Positions 52,264 through 59,951 of a stretch of 64,000 nucleotides of DNA are shown piece after piece. Position 1 is the stretch's first letter. The number at the start of each line of letters is the position of its first letter. The DNA is from Nocardia altamirensis NBRC 108246 (GTDB taxonomy: Bacteria; Actinomycetota; Actinomycetes; Mycobacteriales; Mycobacteriaceae), in NCBI RefSeq assembly GCF_001612685.1, contig NZ_BDAY01000036.1, positions 1 through 64,000 of the forward strand. Direction: 5' to 3'. A model generated the notes under the pieces. It had not been told where the DNA came from, searched no databases, and worked only from the letters and a program-made list of their open reading frames with translations. A program made the translations under genes and the position numbers.

Positions 52264-52302
52264 TCTTACTCTGCAGTAAGATAGTCTTACTCAGGAGTAA
52301 GA
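52264..52302. promoter_or_regulatory. Twin 18-bp palindromes, probable TetR-type operators
   Basis: TCTTACT-ctgc-AGTAAGA (52264-52281) and TCTTACTC-ag-GAGTAAGA (52285-52302), the second perfect over 18 bp. Their centres are 21 bp apart, two turns of the helix. They lie 45 bp before fadE24-like ATG 52347, and -10-like TAAGAT is within each. No TetR-type gene is nearby in the window. Confidence 0.65.
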
Positions 52303-52346
52303 TAGCTGGGACAAGACCTCACCCCACCCACCCGAGAAAACAGGTG

Positions 52347-53738
52347 ATGATGAGCACTCGAGACAGCGCAACGAAGCGACGTCCAGACACGTCCGCGGTC
52401 GGCCTGAACCACCCCAAGCGGGACTGGATGGGCGCGGCGATGCGGGTGATGACGACCCTCACCGGGTCGGAACTCGCCGAGAAGTACAACCTGCGCAAGC
52501 CGATCGAGCGCGTCACCTACGAGGGCACCAAGACCGGCTTCCGCACGCTCGGCGCGGCCACCCGCGCCTTCGCCAAGGTCACCGGCAACGGCCAGCCGAA
52601 GCGGCTCGCCCCCAACGAGGCCAAGACCAAGGACTTCTTCGACCTCACCCCCACCGACGAGCAGCAGATGATCGTCGAGACGGTGAAGGAATTCGCCGCC
52701 GAGATCCTGCGCCCCGCCGCCTACGACGCCGACGCCGCGGCCAAAGCGCCGCGCGACCTGCTCGAGCGCGCCGCCGAACTCGGCATCACCCTGATCAACG
52801 TCCCCGAGGAGCTCGAAGGCGCGGCCTCCGAGCGCGGTGCGGTCACCAATTCCCTTGTCGCCGAGGCGCTCGCGCACGGCGACATGGGCCTGGCGCTGCC
52901 GATCCTCGCACCGAGCGGTGTCGCGGTCGCGCTGTCCCAGTGGGGCACCGACGCACAGCAGAAGACCTACCTGCCCGCCTTCACCGGCGAGAACGTGCCG
53001 CAGGCCTCCGTGGTGATCAGCGAGCCGCGCGCCCTGTTCGACCCGTTCGCGTTGCAGACCAAGGCCGTTCGCTCGCCGAGCGGCTACCGGATCTCCGGCG
53101 TCAAAAGCCTGGTGCCCGCCGCCGCGGATGCCGAGCTGTTCCTGATCGCCGCCGAACTCGACGGCCGCCCAGCGCTTTTCATCGTCCCGTCGGACGCGCC
53201 CGGCCTGGTGGTCGAGGCCGACCCGAGCATGGGTCTGCGGGCCGCCGGCCTCGGCCGCCTGCTGCTGGACAACGTCGCCGTCGGCACCGACGCGATCCTC
53301 GGCGACGGTGACAGCAAGCAGCGCGCCGAGGACTACGCCGACGCGGTGCGCCTCGCCAGGCTCGGGTGGGCCTCGCTGGCGGTCGGCACCGGACAGTCGG
53401 TGCTGGACTACGTGATTCCGTATGTGAACGAGCGGGAAGCGTTCGGCGAGCCGATCTCCCACCGCCAGGCGGTCGCCTTCATGGTCGCCAACATCGCGAT
53501 CGAGCTCGACGGCCTGCGGCTGGTCACCCTGCGTGGCGCCTCGCGCGCGGAGCAGGGCCTTTCCTTCGCCCGTGAGGCGTCGCTGGCCCGCAAGCTGGCC
53601 ACGGACAAGGGCATGCAGATCGGCCTCGACGGCGTGCAGCTGCTCGGCGGCCACGGCTTCACCAAGGAACACCCGGTCGAGCGCTGGTACCGCGATCTGC
53701 GGGCCATCGGCGTCGCCGAAGGTGTCGTGCTCATCTAG
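52347..53738 (+). CDS. fadE24: Acyl-CoA dehydrogenase, FadE24-like
   Basis: 463 residues from ATG at 52347, slightly longer than a standard acyl-CoA dehydrogenase because of an N-terminal extension of about 80 residues before TPTDEQQMIVETVKEF. The dehydrogenase core shows GDMGLALPILAPSGVAVALSQWGTDAQQ, ASVVISEPRALFDPF (an unusual ligand-side region), SLVPAAADAELFLIA and GLDGVQLLGGHGFTKEHPVERWYRDLRAIGVAEG. M. tuberculosis FadE24 (468 residues) with FadE23 forms the matching adjacent pair. It probably forms a heteromeric flavin enzyme with the next gene. Twin palindromes upstream point to lipid-responsive repression. Confidence 0.8.
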   Translation: MMSTRDSATKRRPDTSAVGLNHPKRDWMGAAMRVMTTLTGSELAEKYNLRKPIERVTYEGTKTGFRTLGAATRAFAKVTGNGQPKRLAPNEAKTKDFFDLTPTDEQQMIVETVKEFAAEILRPAAYDADAAAKAPRDLLERAAELGITLINVPEELEGAASERGAVTNSLVAEALAHGDMGLALPILAPSGVAVALSQWGTDAQQKTYLPAFTGENVPQASVVISEPRALFDPFALQTKAVRSPSGYRISGVKSLVPAAADAELFLIAAELDGRPALFIVPSDAPGLVVEADPSMGLRAAGLGRLLLDNVAVGTDAILGDGDSKQRAEDYADAVRLARLGWASLAVGTGQSVLDYVIPYVNEREAFGEPISHRQAVAFMVANIAIELDGLRLVTLRGASRAEQGLSFAREASLARKLATDKGMQIGLDGVQLLGGHGFTKEHPVERWYRDLRAIGVAEGVVLI

Positions 53739-53771
53739 TCGACCCGTTCCTTACTTCAGGAGACCACCACC

Positions 53772-55001
53772 ATGATCAACCTCGAACTCCCCAAGAAGCT
53801 GCGGGCCAGCGCCAACCAGGCCCACCAGGTCGCCACCGAGATCTTCCGTCCGATCTCGCGCAAGTACGACCTCGCCGAGCACGAATATCCCGTCGAGCTG
53901 GACACCATGGCCGCCATGGTCGAAGGGCTCGCCGACTCCGGCACCCAGAAGATCGGCGGCGCCGCCGGTGGCCGTGAAGACGACAGCGAGTCCGACGGGC
54001 ACGCCACCGAGCTGCTCGGAAACAGCAACGGCGGCAACATGTCCGCATTGCTGAATGCCTTGGAGACCTCATGGGGCGACGTCGGCCTGATGCTCTCGAT
54101 CCCCTACCAGGGTCTCGGCAACGCGGCCATCGCGGCCGTCGCCACCGACGAGCAACTGAAGCGGTTCGGCAAGGTGTGGGCCTCGATGGCGATCACCGAG
54201 CCGTCGTTCGGTTCCGACTCCGCCGCCGTCACCACCACCGCCGTGCTCGACGGCGACGAGTGGGTCCTCAACGGCGAGAAGATCTTCGTGACCGCAGGCC
54301 AGCGGTCCACCCACATCGTGGTGTGGGCATCGGTCGACAAGAGCCTCGGCCGCGCGGCGATCAAGTCGTTCGTCGTGCCCCGCGAGGCTCCGGGTCTCTC
54401 GGTGGCCAGGCTGGAGCACAAGCTCGGCATCAAGGCCTCCGACACCGCCGTGCTGCTGCTGCAGGACTGCCGGATTCCGAAGGACAACATCCTCGGTAGC
54501 CCGGAAGTCAACGTGGAGAAGGGTTTTGCCGGGGTCATGCAGACCTTCGACAACACCCGCCCGATGGTCGCCGCGATGGCGGTCGGTGTTGCCCGCGCCG
54601 CGCTCGAGGAGCTGCGCGCCATCCTGACCGACGCCGGTGTCGAGATCTCCTACGACACCCCGCCGAACAACCAGCACGCCGCGGCCGCCGAATTCCTGCG
54701 CATGGAAGCCGATTACGAGTCCGCCTACCTGTTGTCGCTGCGCGCCGCGTGGATGGCCGACAACAAGAAGCCGAACTCGCTCGAGGCCTCCATGTCCAAG
54801 GCGAAGGCCGGCCGCACCGGCACCGACGTCTCCCTCAAGGCCGTCGAGCTCGCAGGCGCCATCGGCTACTCCCAGCGCACCCTGCTCGAAAAGTGGGGCC
54901 GCGACTCGAAGATCCTCGACATCTTCGAAGGCACCCAGCAGATCCAGCAGCTCATCGTGGCTCGCCGGGTGCTCGGCAAGACCAGCGCCGAGCTGAAATA
55001 A
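53772..55001 (+). CDS. fadE23: Acyl-CoA dehydrogenase, FadE23-like
   Basis: 409 residues, 33 bases downstream of the FadE24-like gene, ribosome-binding site CAGGAGACCACC. Core motifs include GLMLSIPYQGLGNAAIAAVAT, MAITEPSFGSDSAAVTTTAV (FAD/substrate region), LNGEKIFVTAGQRSTHIVVWA, and near the C-terminus VELAGAIGYSQRTLLEKWGRDSKILDIFEGTQQIQQLIVARRVLG. It matches FadE23 in length and is paired with FadE24 in tuberculosis. Partners probably form a mixed tetramer oxidising a specific acyl-CoA, possibly a sterol side chain or lipid. A strong terminator follows. Confidence 0.83.
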   Translation: MINLELPKKLRASANQAHQVATEIFRPISRKYDLAEHEYPVELDTMAAMVEGLADSGTQKIGGAAGGREDDSESDGHATELLGNSNGGNMSALLNALETSWGDVGLMLSIPYQGLGNAAIAAVATDEQLKRFGKVWASMAITEPSFGSDSAAVTTTAVLDGDEWVLNGEKIFVTAGQRSTHIVVWASVDKSLGRAAIKSFVVPREAPGLSVARLEHKLGIKASDTAVLLLQDCRIPKDNILGSPEVNVEKGFAGVMQTFDNTRPMVAAMAVGVARAALEELRAILTDAGVEISYDTPPNNQHAAAAEFLRMEADYESAYLLSLRAAWMADNKKPNSLEASMSKAKAGRTGTDVSLKAVELAGAIGYSQRTLLEKWGRDSKILDIFEGTQQIQQLIVARRVLGKTSAELK

Positions 55002-55015
55002 GCTGTAGCGCAACG

Positions 55016-55057
55016 AAAACCGGTGCGGGTCTGTTTCATGACCCGCACCGGTTTTTT
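55016..55057 (+). terminator. Terminator of the fadE pair
   Basis: Hairpin AAAACCGGTGCGGGT-ctgtttcatg-ACCCGCACCGGTTTTTT, arms of 15 bp, with a final T-run, 15 nt after the stop. Confidence 0.9.
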
Positions 55058-55142
55058 GTTGTCCATCTCGATGTGCAACTGAAATCATGTCCTGCTGGGC
55101 CGTCCTCGGCCGACATCCGCTGAAAGATAATGGGCGCAAATG

Positions 55143-55178
55143 AAAACCGGTGCGAGCCGCGTGGGCGTCGCACCGGTT
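55143..55178 (-). terminator. Terminator of the M23 peptidase gene
   Basis: Minus-strand GAACCGGTGCGA-(12 nt)-TCGCACCGGTTTTC, 70 nt past the stop at 55248, with a TTTTC end. Its arm shares ACCGGTGCG with the terminator at 55016-55057, so the two may have a common origin. Confidence 0.65.
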
Positions 55179-55184
55179 CTCTGG

Positions 55185-55246
55185 TGTCGGTTGTCGGCTC
55201 GACTACCGCTGATTCGGTTGTCGGTTGTCGGCTCGACTACCGCTGA
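55185..55246. repeat. 28-bp perfect direct repeat
   Basis: The same 28 bases occur at 55185-55212 and 55219-55246 with a 6-base spacer, beginning TGTCGGTTGTCGGCTCGACT. It lies between the M23 stop codon and the terminator. It looks like a recent slippage event. Confidence 0.75.
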
Positions 55247-55247
55247 G

Positions 55248-56942
55248 TTATCGGGGGCAGTTGGGCGCTACCGGGTCATCGGAGCCGGTGTCGAGGTAGG
55301 CGTCGCTGATCCACTTGCCGTTGTCGAGCTTGTTCCACACGGGGGTCGAGCCCCAGCCGCGGACCCATTCGCCGCGCACGGTGCACACGATCTTGACGGC
55401 GTCGCCGTCACGGAGCTGGCCAACGACCGAAGTCTGGCGACTCGGTCCGGAGCGAAGGTTGACGCCACGGCGACGGTCGGGATGGGGTCGGACGGTGCCG
55501 CTGGCCAGAGTCGGGTCCGGTTTCGGATCAGGCTTCGGTGTCGGCTTCGGGTCCGGCTTGGGGTCTGGCTTCGGCGTCGGCTTCGGGTCCGGCTTGGGAT
55601 CCGGCTTCGGCGTCGGCTTGGGATCCGGTTTCGGGTCCGGCTTCGGTCCCGGGTCGGGGTTGGGGGCGTCGCCGCTGCCGTGGTTGACCAGACGACCGCC
55701 GACGCCTACGCGCTGGCCGTTGCGTTCGGCGTAACCACCGTAGGGGTTGCCGCCTTCCCGGAATGTCCAGCCGCCGATGCTGACTCCGTTCACGGGCACC
55801 TGCACGCTGCCCTTGAACAGCGCCATGTGGACGTGCGCACCGCTCGCGCTGCCGCCGCAGGGCAGCTGCGTGCCGATGTGGCCGAGGTACGTGCCTGCCG
55901 CGATCTCGGTGCCGTCTTTGACGTTGATCAGGTTCGTCATGTGGTAGTACGAGGTGGTGTAGCCGTTGGGATGCACCACCTTCACTTCGGCGCTGCCGTT
56001 GCGCACGCAGGTCTTGTAGACGCGCCCCCCGCCCGCCGACAGCACTCGGCCGTCGCCACCGTTGAAGTCCACCGAGTTGAACGGCCTGCTGCTACCGGAA
56101 TTGCCGTGCGGGCCGCCGCCCATGAACCAGGCTTCGCCCTGCTTCCACGGCAGCGAAAGTCCGCTGCCTGCTTGACGAGTCGGCGCGGGCGGCGCGGTGA
56201 GAGTTTCCTTCTCTCCCCTGCTCACCACCGATTCGGGCGCCTGCTGAACCAGGCCTTTGAACTCTTCGGTGCCTTGCAGCGCGACCTGCCACTTCTTGCC
56301 ACCGATGCGCTTAGCCACGTACAGGGTCGACACCGGCGATTCTTTGCCATGCGGTTCTTTGCTATGCGGTGTCTTCTCGGTCTTTTCGCCCCGCGACAGC
56401 GCCTTGCCACCCGGAGTTCCCTTGCCGCGCAGCCATTCTCCGTCACTGGACCAGTCGTCGTCGGACCACTCGTCGCCGAACCAGTCCTCGTCAGTCGGCG
56501 CTTCCTCGCTGTCCGGGTCTTCTTCGCTGTCCGGCGCTTCCTCGTCACCGGGCAGCTCGCCATCGGGTGATATCGTGTCGCTCGGCGGCTGATCACCCGG
56601 CTCCTCCTTGCCCGGCTCCGCATGGTCCTCCGGCACCTCGTCGTCCGGCTGCTTCTCTTCTTCCGACGGTTCCTCTTCGTCCAACGGAACGGTCGCCCCG
56701 CCGAACACCCAGTCACCGTCGCTACGCAACCGCTCGACGACCGGTGCGGGATCCGCTTCGGTGACACCGAGTTCCCGCTTCTCCGTAATCGTTGTCTCGA
56801 TCGCATCGTCGAGCCCATCGGACCTCGGGGCGGCGATTACCGGGCTGATGGCCGTGGTCCAACCGATCGCGATGGCGGAGCCGACCACCAGGGCGGCGGC
56901 GAGATAGCGCCGCCGTCCGAACACACGCATATCCAAATCCAT
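55248..56942 (-). CDS. Secreted M23 peptidase, beta-lytic type, with SH3-like C-terminus
   Basis: 564 residues. Signal region RRRYLAAALVVGSAIAIGWT; a strongly acidic stretch at about 70-170 (DEEEPSEEEK ... DEDWFGDEWSDDDWSSDGEW); then the peptidase domain with GGPHGNSGSSRPFNSVDFNGG and GSASGAHVHMALFKGS, which supply the zinc ligands His, Asp and His (HxH). GRVYKTC, SYYHMTNL and IGTQLPCGG follow the order of beta-lytic metallopeptidase (M23A). Next comes a Pro/Lys/Asp linker (PKPDPKPTPKPDPKP, six-fold) and an SH3-like cell-wall domain (GVNLRSGPSRQTSVVGQLRDGD). It should cleave peptidoglycan cross-bridges or external proteins. Start at 56942; ATG at 56930 is possible. Confidence 0.88.
   Translation of the reverse strand: MDLDMRVFGRRRYLAAALVVGSAIAIGWTTAISPVIAAPRSDGLDDAIETTITEKRELGVTEADPAPVVERLRSDGDWVFGGATVPLDEEEPSEEEKQPDDEVPEDHAEPGKEEPGDQPPSDTISPDGELPGDEEAPDSEEDPDSEEAPTDEDWFGDEWSDDDWSSDGEWLRGKGTPGGKALSRGEKTEKTPHSKEPHGKESPVSTLYVAKRIGGKKWQVALQGTEEFKGLVQQAPESVVSRGEKETLTAPPAPTRQAGSGLSLPWKQGEAWFMGGGPHGNSGSSRPFNSVDFNGGDGRVLSAGGGRVYKTCVRNGSAEVKVVHPNGYTTSYYHMTNLINVKDGTEIAAGTYLGHIGTQLPCGGSASGAHVHMALFKGSVQVPVNGVSIGGWTFREGGNPYGGYAERNGQRVGVGGRLVNHGSGDAPNPDPGPKPDPKPDPKPTPKPDPKPDPKPTPKPDPKPDPKPTPKPDPKPDPTLASGTVRPHPDRRRGVNLRSGPSRQTSVVGQLRDGDAVKIVCTVRGEWVRGWGSTPVWNKLDNGKWISDAYLDTGSDDPVAPNCPR
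55507..55650 (-). repeat. Tandem repeat coding the PKPDPKPT linker of the M23 peptidase
   Basis: Thirty-six-base units, each coding about 12 residues of the type PDPKPTPKPDPK, repeated about three to four times with small changes. Linkers of this type space catalytic and wall-binding domains. Repeat number can change by slippage. Confidence 0.7.
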
Positions 56943-57370
56943 TCCGTTGTCACTTCATCAGGTAACTATCGATCGACGAAAAACGCAGCCGCGGAAGTGA
57001 AATCGGGCCAGCACAGTGCACGCGCTTCCCCGTCATCGATAACCATCGGAATTCGCCTCGATCAATTCACGAGCAACCATAGAGTCGTCGGCCGTGATCT
57101 CCTAGTGATCTAAGGAGGGCTTGAGAAGCGTTAAGTGTGAGGTCGATTCAGCGTCGACGCAGGAATTCGCGTGACCGGAGGTCACGGAAAGCCTTGTGTC
57201 ACCGCACATCGCAGGACAGGCGTGTAGGCATCGCCGCAGCACCTGGCACCACACGGACCGGACGGGGACTGCGGTTCAAGACTCGCCACGGTCTCCGGTT
57301 CTGTGCGGGTTGGGTACCTTCAGCGGTCGATGTCACGTACTATTGAGTGGTCACGTGAGTGATGCTGGGC
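56943..57370. other. Intergenic region, nothing recognised
   Basis: About 430 bases between the M23 peptidase start and the hairpin of the small membrane protein. Two GTCACGT motifs (about 57330-57356) are seen but no gene, terminator or repeat. Confidence 0.4.
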
Positions 57371-57400
57371 GGTGGGACGCCGGTGCAACGACGCCCCACC
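57371..57400 (-). terminator. Hairpin after the 38-residue gene
   Basis: GGTGGGACG ... CGCCCCACC with one mismatch in nine pairs, 11 nt beyond the stop of the small gene on the minus strand. Confidence 0.5.
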
Positions 57401-57411
57401 TGATGGGTCTC

Positions 57412-57528
57412 TTACCTAGCCCTTAACCAGCGGACCAGTATGAGTGCCCCGGCGGCCACGGCAGCAGTTGTCAAGATGATGCCGTAGTCGACCGGGGCCT
57501 CCCACTTTTTCCGGCGATGTTTGGCCAT
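57412..57528 (-). CDS. 38-residue single-pass membrane protein
   Basis: ATG at 57528 on the minus strand is preceded by AAGGAGGTGATGGGGA, an almost complete complement of the 16S rRNA tail (AAGGAGGTGAT), a strength rarely seen in this window. The product has a basic head (MAKHRRKKWEAP), a spacer VDYG, one membrane helix (IILTTAAVAAGALILV) and a basic tail RWLRAR. Such small cationic-flanked helices include membrane-stress peptides, toxins and assembly factors. No family is recognised. A hairpin follows and three 14-bp direct repeats lie upstream. Confidence 0.65.
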   Translation of the reverse strand: MAKHRRKKWEAPVDYGIILTTAAVAAGALILVRWLRAR

Positions 57529-57903
57529 TCCCCATCACCTCCTTCCTGGGCGCGATGTCTGGACCGTGTCCATCGCCCCTCGGAAGGAAGTGCGCTCACA
57601 ATACACTGAGCCACCAACAACTTTCGGCCCCGTGCACAATCTCCAGCGAATGTATCTATTCCACTTTTTGGAACGTTCCAATACGAACGTTCCAATAGGA
57701 ACATTCCAGTTCTTGGCGCGCTCCAATCCGACCCAACTGGCCGCTCGATGGCGTGTGCAGCGAAGCGCAGACGCAACCAACCGGGATAGTGGAGCGCGTC
57801 GGTCATCGCGGGCTCTCGTAACACCCCACGTTTCCCCACCGACAAATTTAGGATCGTATTCTCTCGAGCTGTACCAGAGACCTAACCGCAAGGAGATCAG
57901 GTT
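57529..57903. other. Divergent intergenic region with iterated repeats
   Basis: About 375 bases between the divergent small gene and the secreted-protein gene. The Shine-Dalgarno of the small gene and AAGGAGATCAGGTT before 57904 lie at the ends, and the three 14-bp repeats (57671-57712) in the middle. I see no further gene. Confidence 0.45.
57671..57712. repeat. Three 14-bp direct repeats with palindromic core
   Basis: GAACGTTCCAATAC, GAACGTTCCAATAG, GAACATTCCAGTTC in exact succession (57671, 57685, 57699). Each contains the GAAC.TTC core, and the first lies in the palindrome TTGGAACGTTCCAA. Iterated sites of this kind are usually bound by a regulator that polymerises or by several dimers. 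Confidence 0.6.
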
Positions 57904-58536
57904 ATGGAACGACCGAGTTTGACACGTCGCTTCGCCACTGTTTTCGCCGCTTCGGCGGTCGTAGCGGGCGTATTCGCCGGAAATGCAGGGGCCGAGCCCG
58001 TCGCCGTTGATTGGGCCGCCGCCGCGCAGCAGCTACGCACGGCAGCCGCCGGAAACCCGCAGGCTGAGCAGGCGGTTGACCGACTGGTAGCCTCCGGCCA
58101 GCTGAACCAGGCCGCACAGGTGGCCCTGCCCGCGCAACCGTTCCAGATTCCGGCCCAGTCGGATATCGGACGCGGCGACGGACCGGGCGTCTACGGCTCC
58201 GGCATCGCCCTCGGCGTCGATGGATTCCGTTTCGGATTCTTCGGCGGACCCGGCACCATTGCCCCCAATCAAGCAGGCGCCAAACTCGAAGTGCTGTGGA
58301 TCAATCTGTCCAATGGCCGCAGCGGAACCGAAGTGCTCTTCGAGCATCAAGACATTCCGGTGGACACCACCATTCGCACCCGCCCGCTCGACACCGGCGG
58401 TGGCCTGATCGTCGCCGCCGTCTACGGCAGCCTGTGGCACCGCTGGTCGGTTCCGGTGAGCGACGCGAACCCGGACGGCTTCCAGTACCAGCGCGGCACG
58501 ATCTCGCAACCCTCGTTCGGCGCCGTCTACAACTGA
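57904..58536 (+). CDS. Secreted protein of unknown function
   Basis: 210 residues, ATG at 57904 after AAGGAGATCAGGTT. The signal peptide MERPSLTRRFATVFAASAVVAGVFAGNAGA ends in an Ala-Gly-Ala cleavage site. The mature protein begins with an alpha-helical stretch (VDWAAAAQQLRTAAAGNPQAEQAVDRLVASGQLNQAA), then a beta-rich part (IALGVDGFRFGFFGG ... VLWINLSNGRSGTEVLFEH ... GLIVAAVYGSLWHRWSVPV). No cysteine is present. No family is assigned. A strong terminator follows. Its promoter region includes the 14-bp repeats. Confidence 0.7.
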   Translation: MERPSLTRRFATVFAASAVVAGVFAGNAGAEPVAVDWAAAAQQLRTAAAGNPQAEQAVDRLVASGQLNQAAQVALPAQPFQIPAQSDIGRGDGPGVYGSGIALGVDGFRFGFFGGPGTIAPNQAGAKLEVLWINLSNGRSGTEVLFEHQDIPVDTTIRTRPLDTGGGLIVAAVYGSLWHRWSVPVSDANPDGFQYQRGTISQPSFGAVYN

Positions 58537-58544
58537 TCAACCGC

Positions 58545-58575
58545 CACAACGGCCCCCGCGTCGGGGGCCGTTGTG
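58545..58575 (+). terminator. Terminator of the secreted-protein gene
   Basis: Perfect hairpin CACAACGGCCCCCG-cgt-CGGGGGCCGTTGTG, arms of 14 bp, 9 nt after the stop. Confidence 0.85.
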
Positions 58576-58637
58576 ACATCGGCAGGCAGCCGATTGCCCT
58601 CTTGTCCGGAATTACGTAGTTCCGTAGCTTTTGGGGC

Positions 58638-59147
58638 GTGAGTCTGGAAGAGCGGGTTGCGGAACTCGAACGGCGGCTCAGCGATATCGCGGCCGACGCG
58701 AACGGAAACGGGAAAGAGTCGACGGCGCAGACCGGCGACCGGTGGGCGGTGACCCGCCTGCAGGATGAGTTCGTCGCGGACGACGAACCGAACGGCGGCG
58801 TGCTGTTCGCCGGCTCGGTGCGGCTGCCCACCGACGAACACTACGGCTGGCAGGCGAGCTTCACGACCGGCGACCTCATCGAGGACGACTGGTTCGAGAC
58901 GGCGGAATGCCTTGCCGCATTAGGCAATCCGGTGCGGTTGCGGCTGCTACGCGAGATCATGGGCGGCCGCAGGACCGCGGCCGAACTCGTCGGCCTCGAG
59001 GGCGTCGGCACCTCGGGCCAGGTCTATCACCATCTACGGCAGCTGGCCGCCGTCGGCTGGCTACACACTGCCGGCCGCGGGCGTTTCGAAGTGCCCGCGG
59101 GCCGGGTGGTGCCGCTACTGATCGCGTTGGCCAGCGCTCGACGCTGA
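58638..59147 (+). CDS. ArsR-like winged-helix regulator
   Basis: 169 residues from GTG at 58638. An N-terminal coiled coil (LEERVAELERRLSDIAAD) precedes a segment GGVLFAGSVRLPTDEHYGWQASFTTG that may bind a ligand, and then the winged helix: CLAALGNPVRLRLLREIMGGRRTAAELVGLEGVGTSGQVYHHLRQLAAVGWLHTAGRGRFEVPAGRV, as in ArsR/SmtB-type domains. No metal-binding cysteine pair is visible, so metals are not proved as ligand. It is convergent with the metallothionein gene, 22 bases apart. Confidence 0.78.
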   Translation: MSLEERVAELERRLSDIAADANGNGKESTAQTGDRWAVTRLQDEFVADDEPNGGVLFAGSVRLPTDEHYGWQASFTTGDLIEDDWFETAECLAALGNPVRLRLLREIMGGRRTAAELVGLEGVGTSGQVYHHLRQLAAVGWLHTAGRGRFEVPAGRVVPLLIALASARR

Positions 59148-59169
59148 CCCGATCGGCAACGAACTGCGG

Positions 59170-59289
59170 CTAGCTGTGCCCGCCGCAGCAGGTGCACGGC
59201 TCACCGGACTGGCAACCGCACTGACAGCTCGGACCGCAGTCGCAGTCGGCCGGTACCGAAGTCGAGCGAACAAGCCTGAAGATCTCCAT
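59170..59289 (-). CDS. Metallothionein-like cysteine-rich protein
   Basis: 39 residues from ATG at 59289 with GGAGG 8 nt upstream. The N-terminus MEIFRLVRSTSVPA is followed by DCDCGPSCQCGCQSGEPCTC then CGGHS. Eight cysteines lie in 22 residues, in CxC and CC patterns, plus a histidine near the end. Aside from size, the sequence resembles bacterial metallothioneins and M. tuberculosis MymT in composition only; it should hold Cu(I) or Zn(II). Mycobacterial MymT is regulated by RicR, a CsoR-type copper sensor; the upstream dyad at 59311-59338 resembles such operators loosely. It was too short for routine calling. Confidence 0.8.
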   Translation of the reverse strand: MEIFRLVRSTSVPADCDCGPSCQCGCQSGEPCTCCGGHS

Positions 59290-59310
59290 TGATTCAGCCT
59301 CCATTCTGGT

Positions 59311-59338
59311 GTTCGACTACCCCCTACCGGTATCGAAC
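59311..59338 (-). promoter_or_regulatory. Possible CsoR/RicR-type operator of the metallothionein gene
   Basis: GTTCGA (59311-59316) and TCGAAC (59333-59338) flank TACCCCCTACCGGTA (59318-59332), a dyad with a C-tract, the kind of site bound by CsoR-type copper sensors. A -35-like TTGACA lies at 59355-59360 on the minus strand. This is a suggestion from layout, not a match to a verified motif. Confidence 0.4.
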
Positions 59339-59393
59339 GCCGTCGGCGCGGCCGTGTCAAATGCCGATCGGTCCGGCGCGTACGAATCGTCGC

Positions 59394-59951
59394 TCAGTCG
59401 GGCAGATAACCACTGCCCGCGAGCCGCTGCCCCATCTGTTCATAGGCCGCCGGGTCGCGCGGTGTGATCGCCGCGAGCCCGTCGACGTAGCGGTTGAACA
59501 TGCAGAACGCGGCCGCGACCAGCACCGCGTCGTGGATGTCCTCGTCCTTGGCGCCTGCTGCCCGCGCGGCGGCCACGTCCTCGCCGGTGACATCGAGCCC
59601 TGACTCCCTGACCTTGTCGGCGATCCGCAGCAGGGCGCGCAGCTTCGGATCGACGGCGGCGGTCTCGACATCGTCGATGACGGCATCGATCGTCGCGCGC
59701 CCGCCGTCGACGAGCAGTGCGGCGGTCGCGGCATGCGACTGGGTGCAGAAGTAGGTGTTGTTGCGCGAGGAAACGAAGGTGGCGATCGTTTCCCGCTCAC
59801 CAGGCGTCAGCGGCGAAGGCCCGCGCAACAACTGCTGCGCGAATCCACTCAGTGCCGCACCGGTTTCCGGCTTGAAGGCAAACAAACCCCGGATGCCTGG
59901 CACATCCGGGGGGACATCGATGAACGGTTCGCGGACTGTCGGCTCGGGCAT
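59394..59951 (-). CDS. AhpD-like/carboxymuconolactone decarboxylase-family peroxidase-related protein
   Basis: 185 residues from ATG at 59951 with AAGGGAG upstream; the open frame back to 60203 has no family match. The AhpD-like core is LTPGERETIATFVSSRNNTYFCTQSHAATA, whose Cys and His (CxxxH, CTQSH) are the active-site positions of peroxidase-related enzymes, and DAVLVAAAFCMFNRYVDGLA in the C-terminal half. It may reduce peroxides or act as a thiol-based redox protein. It is divergent from the acyl-CoA synthetase at 60106, with about 155 bases between. Confidence 0.83.
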   Translation of the reverse strand: MPEPTVREPFIDVPPDVPGIRGLFAFKPETGAALSGFAQQLLRGPSPLTPGERETIATFVSSRNNTYFCTQSHAATAALLVDGGRATIDAVIDDVETAAVDPKLRALLRIADKVRESGLDVTGEDVAAARAAGAKDEDIHDAVLVAAAFCMFNRYVDGLAAITPRDPAAYEQMGQRLAGSGYLPD

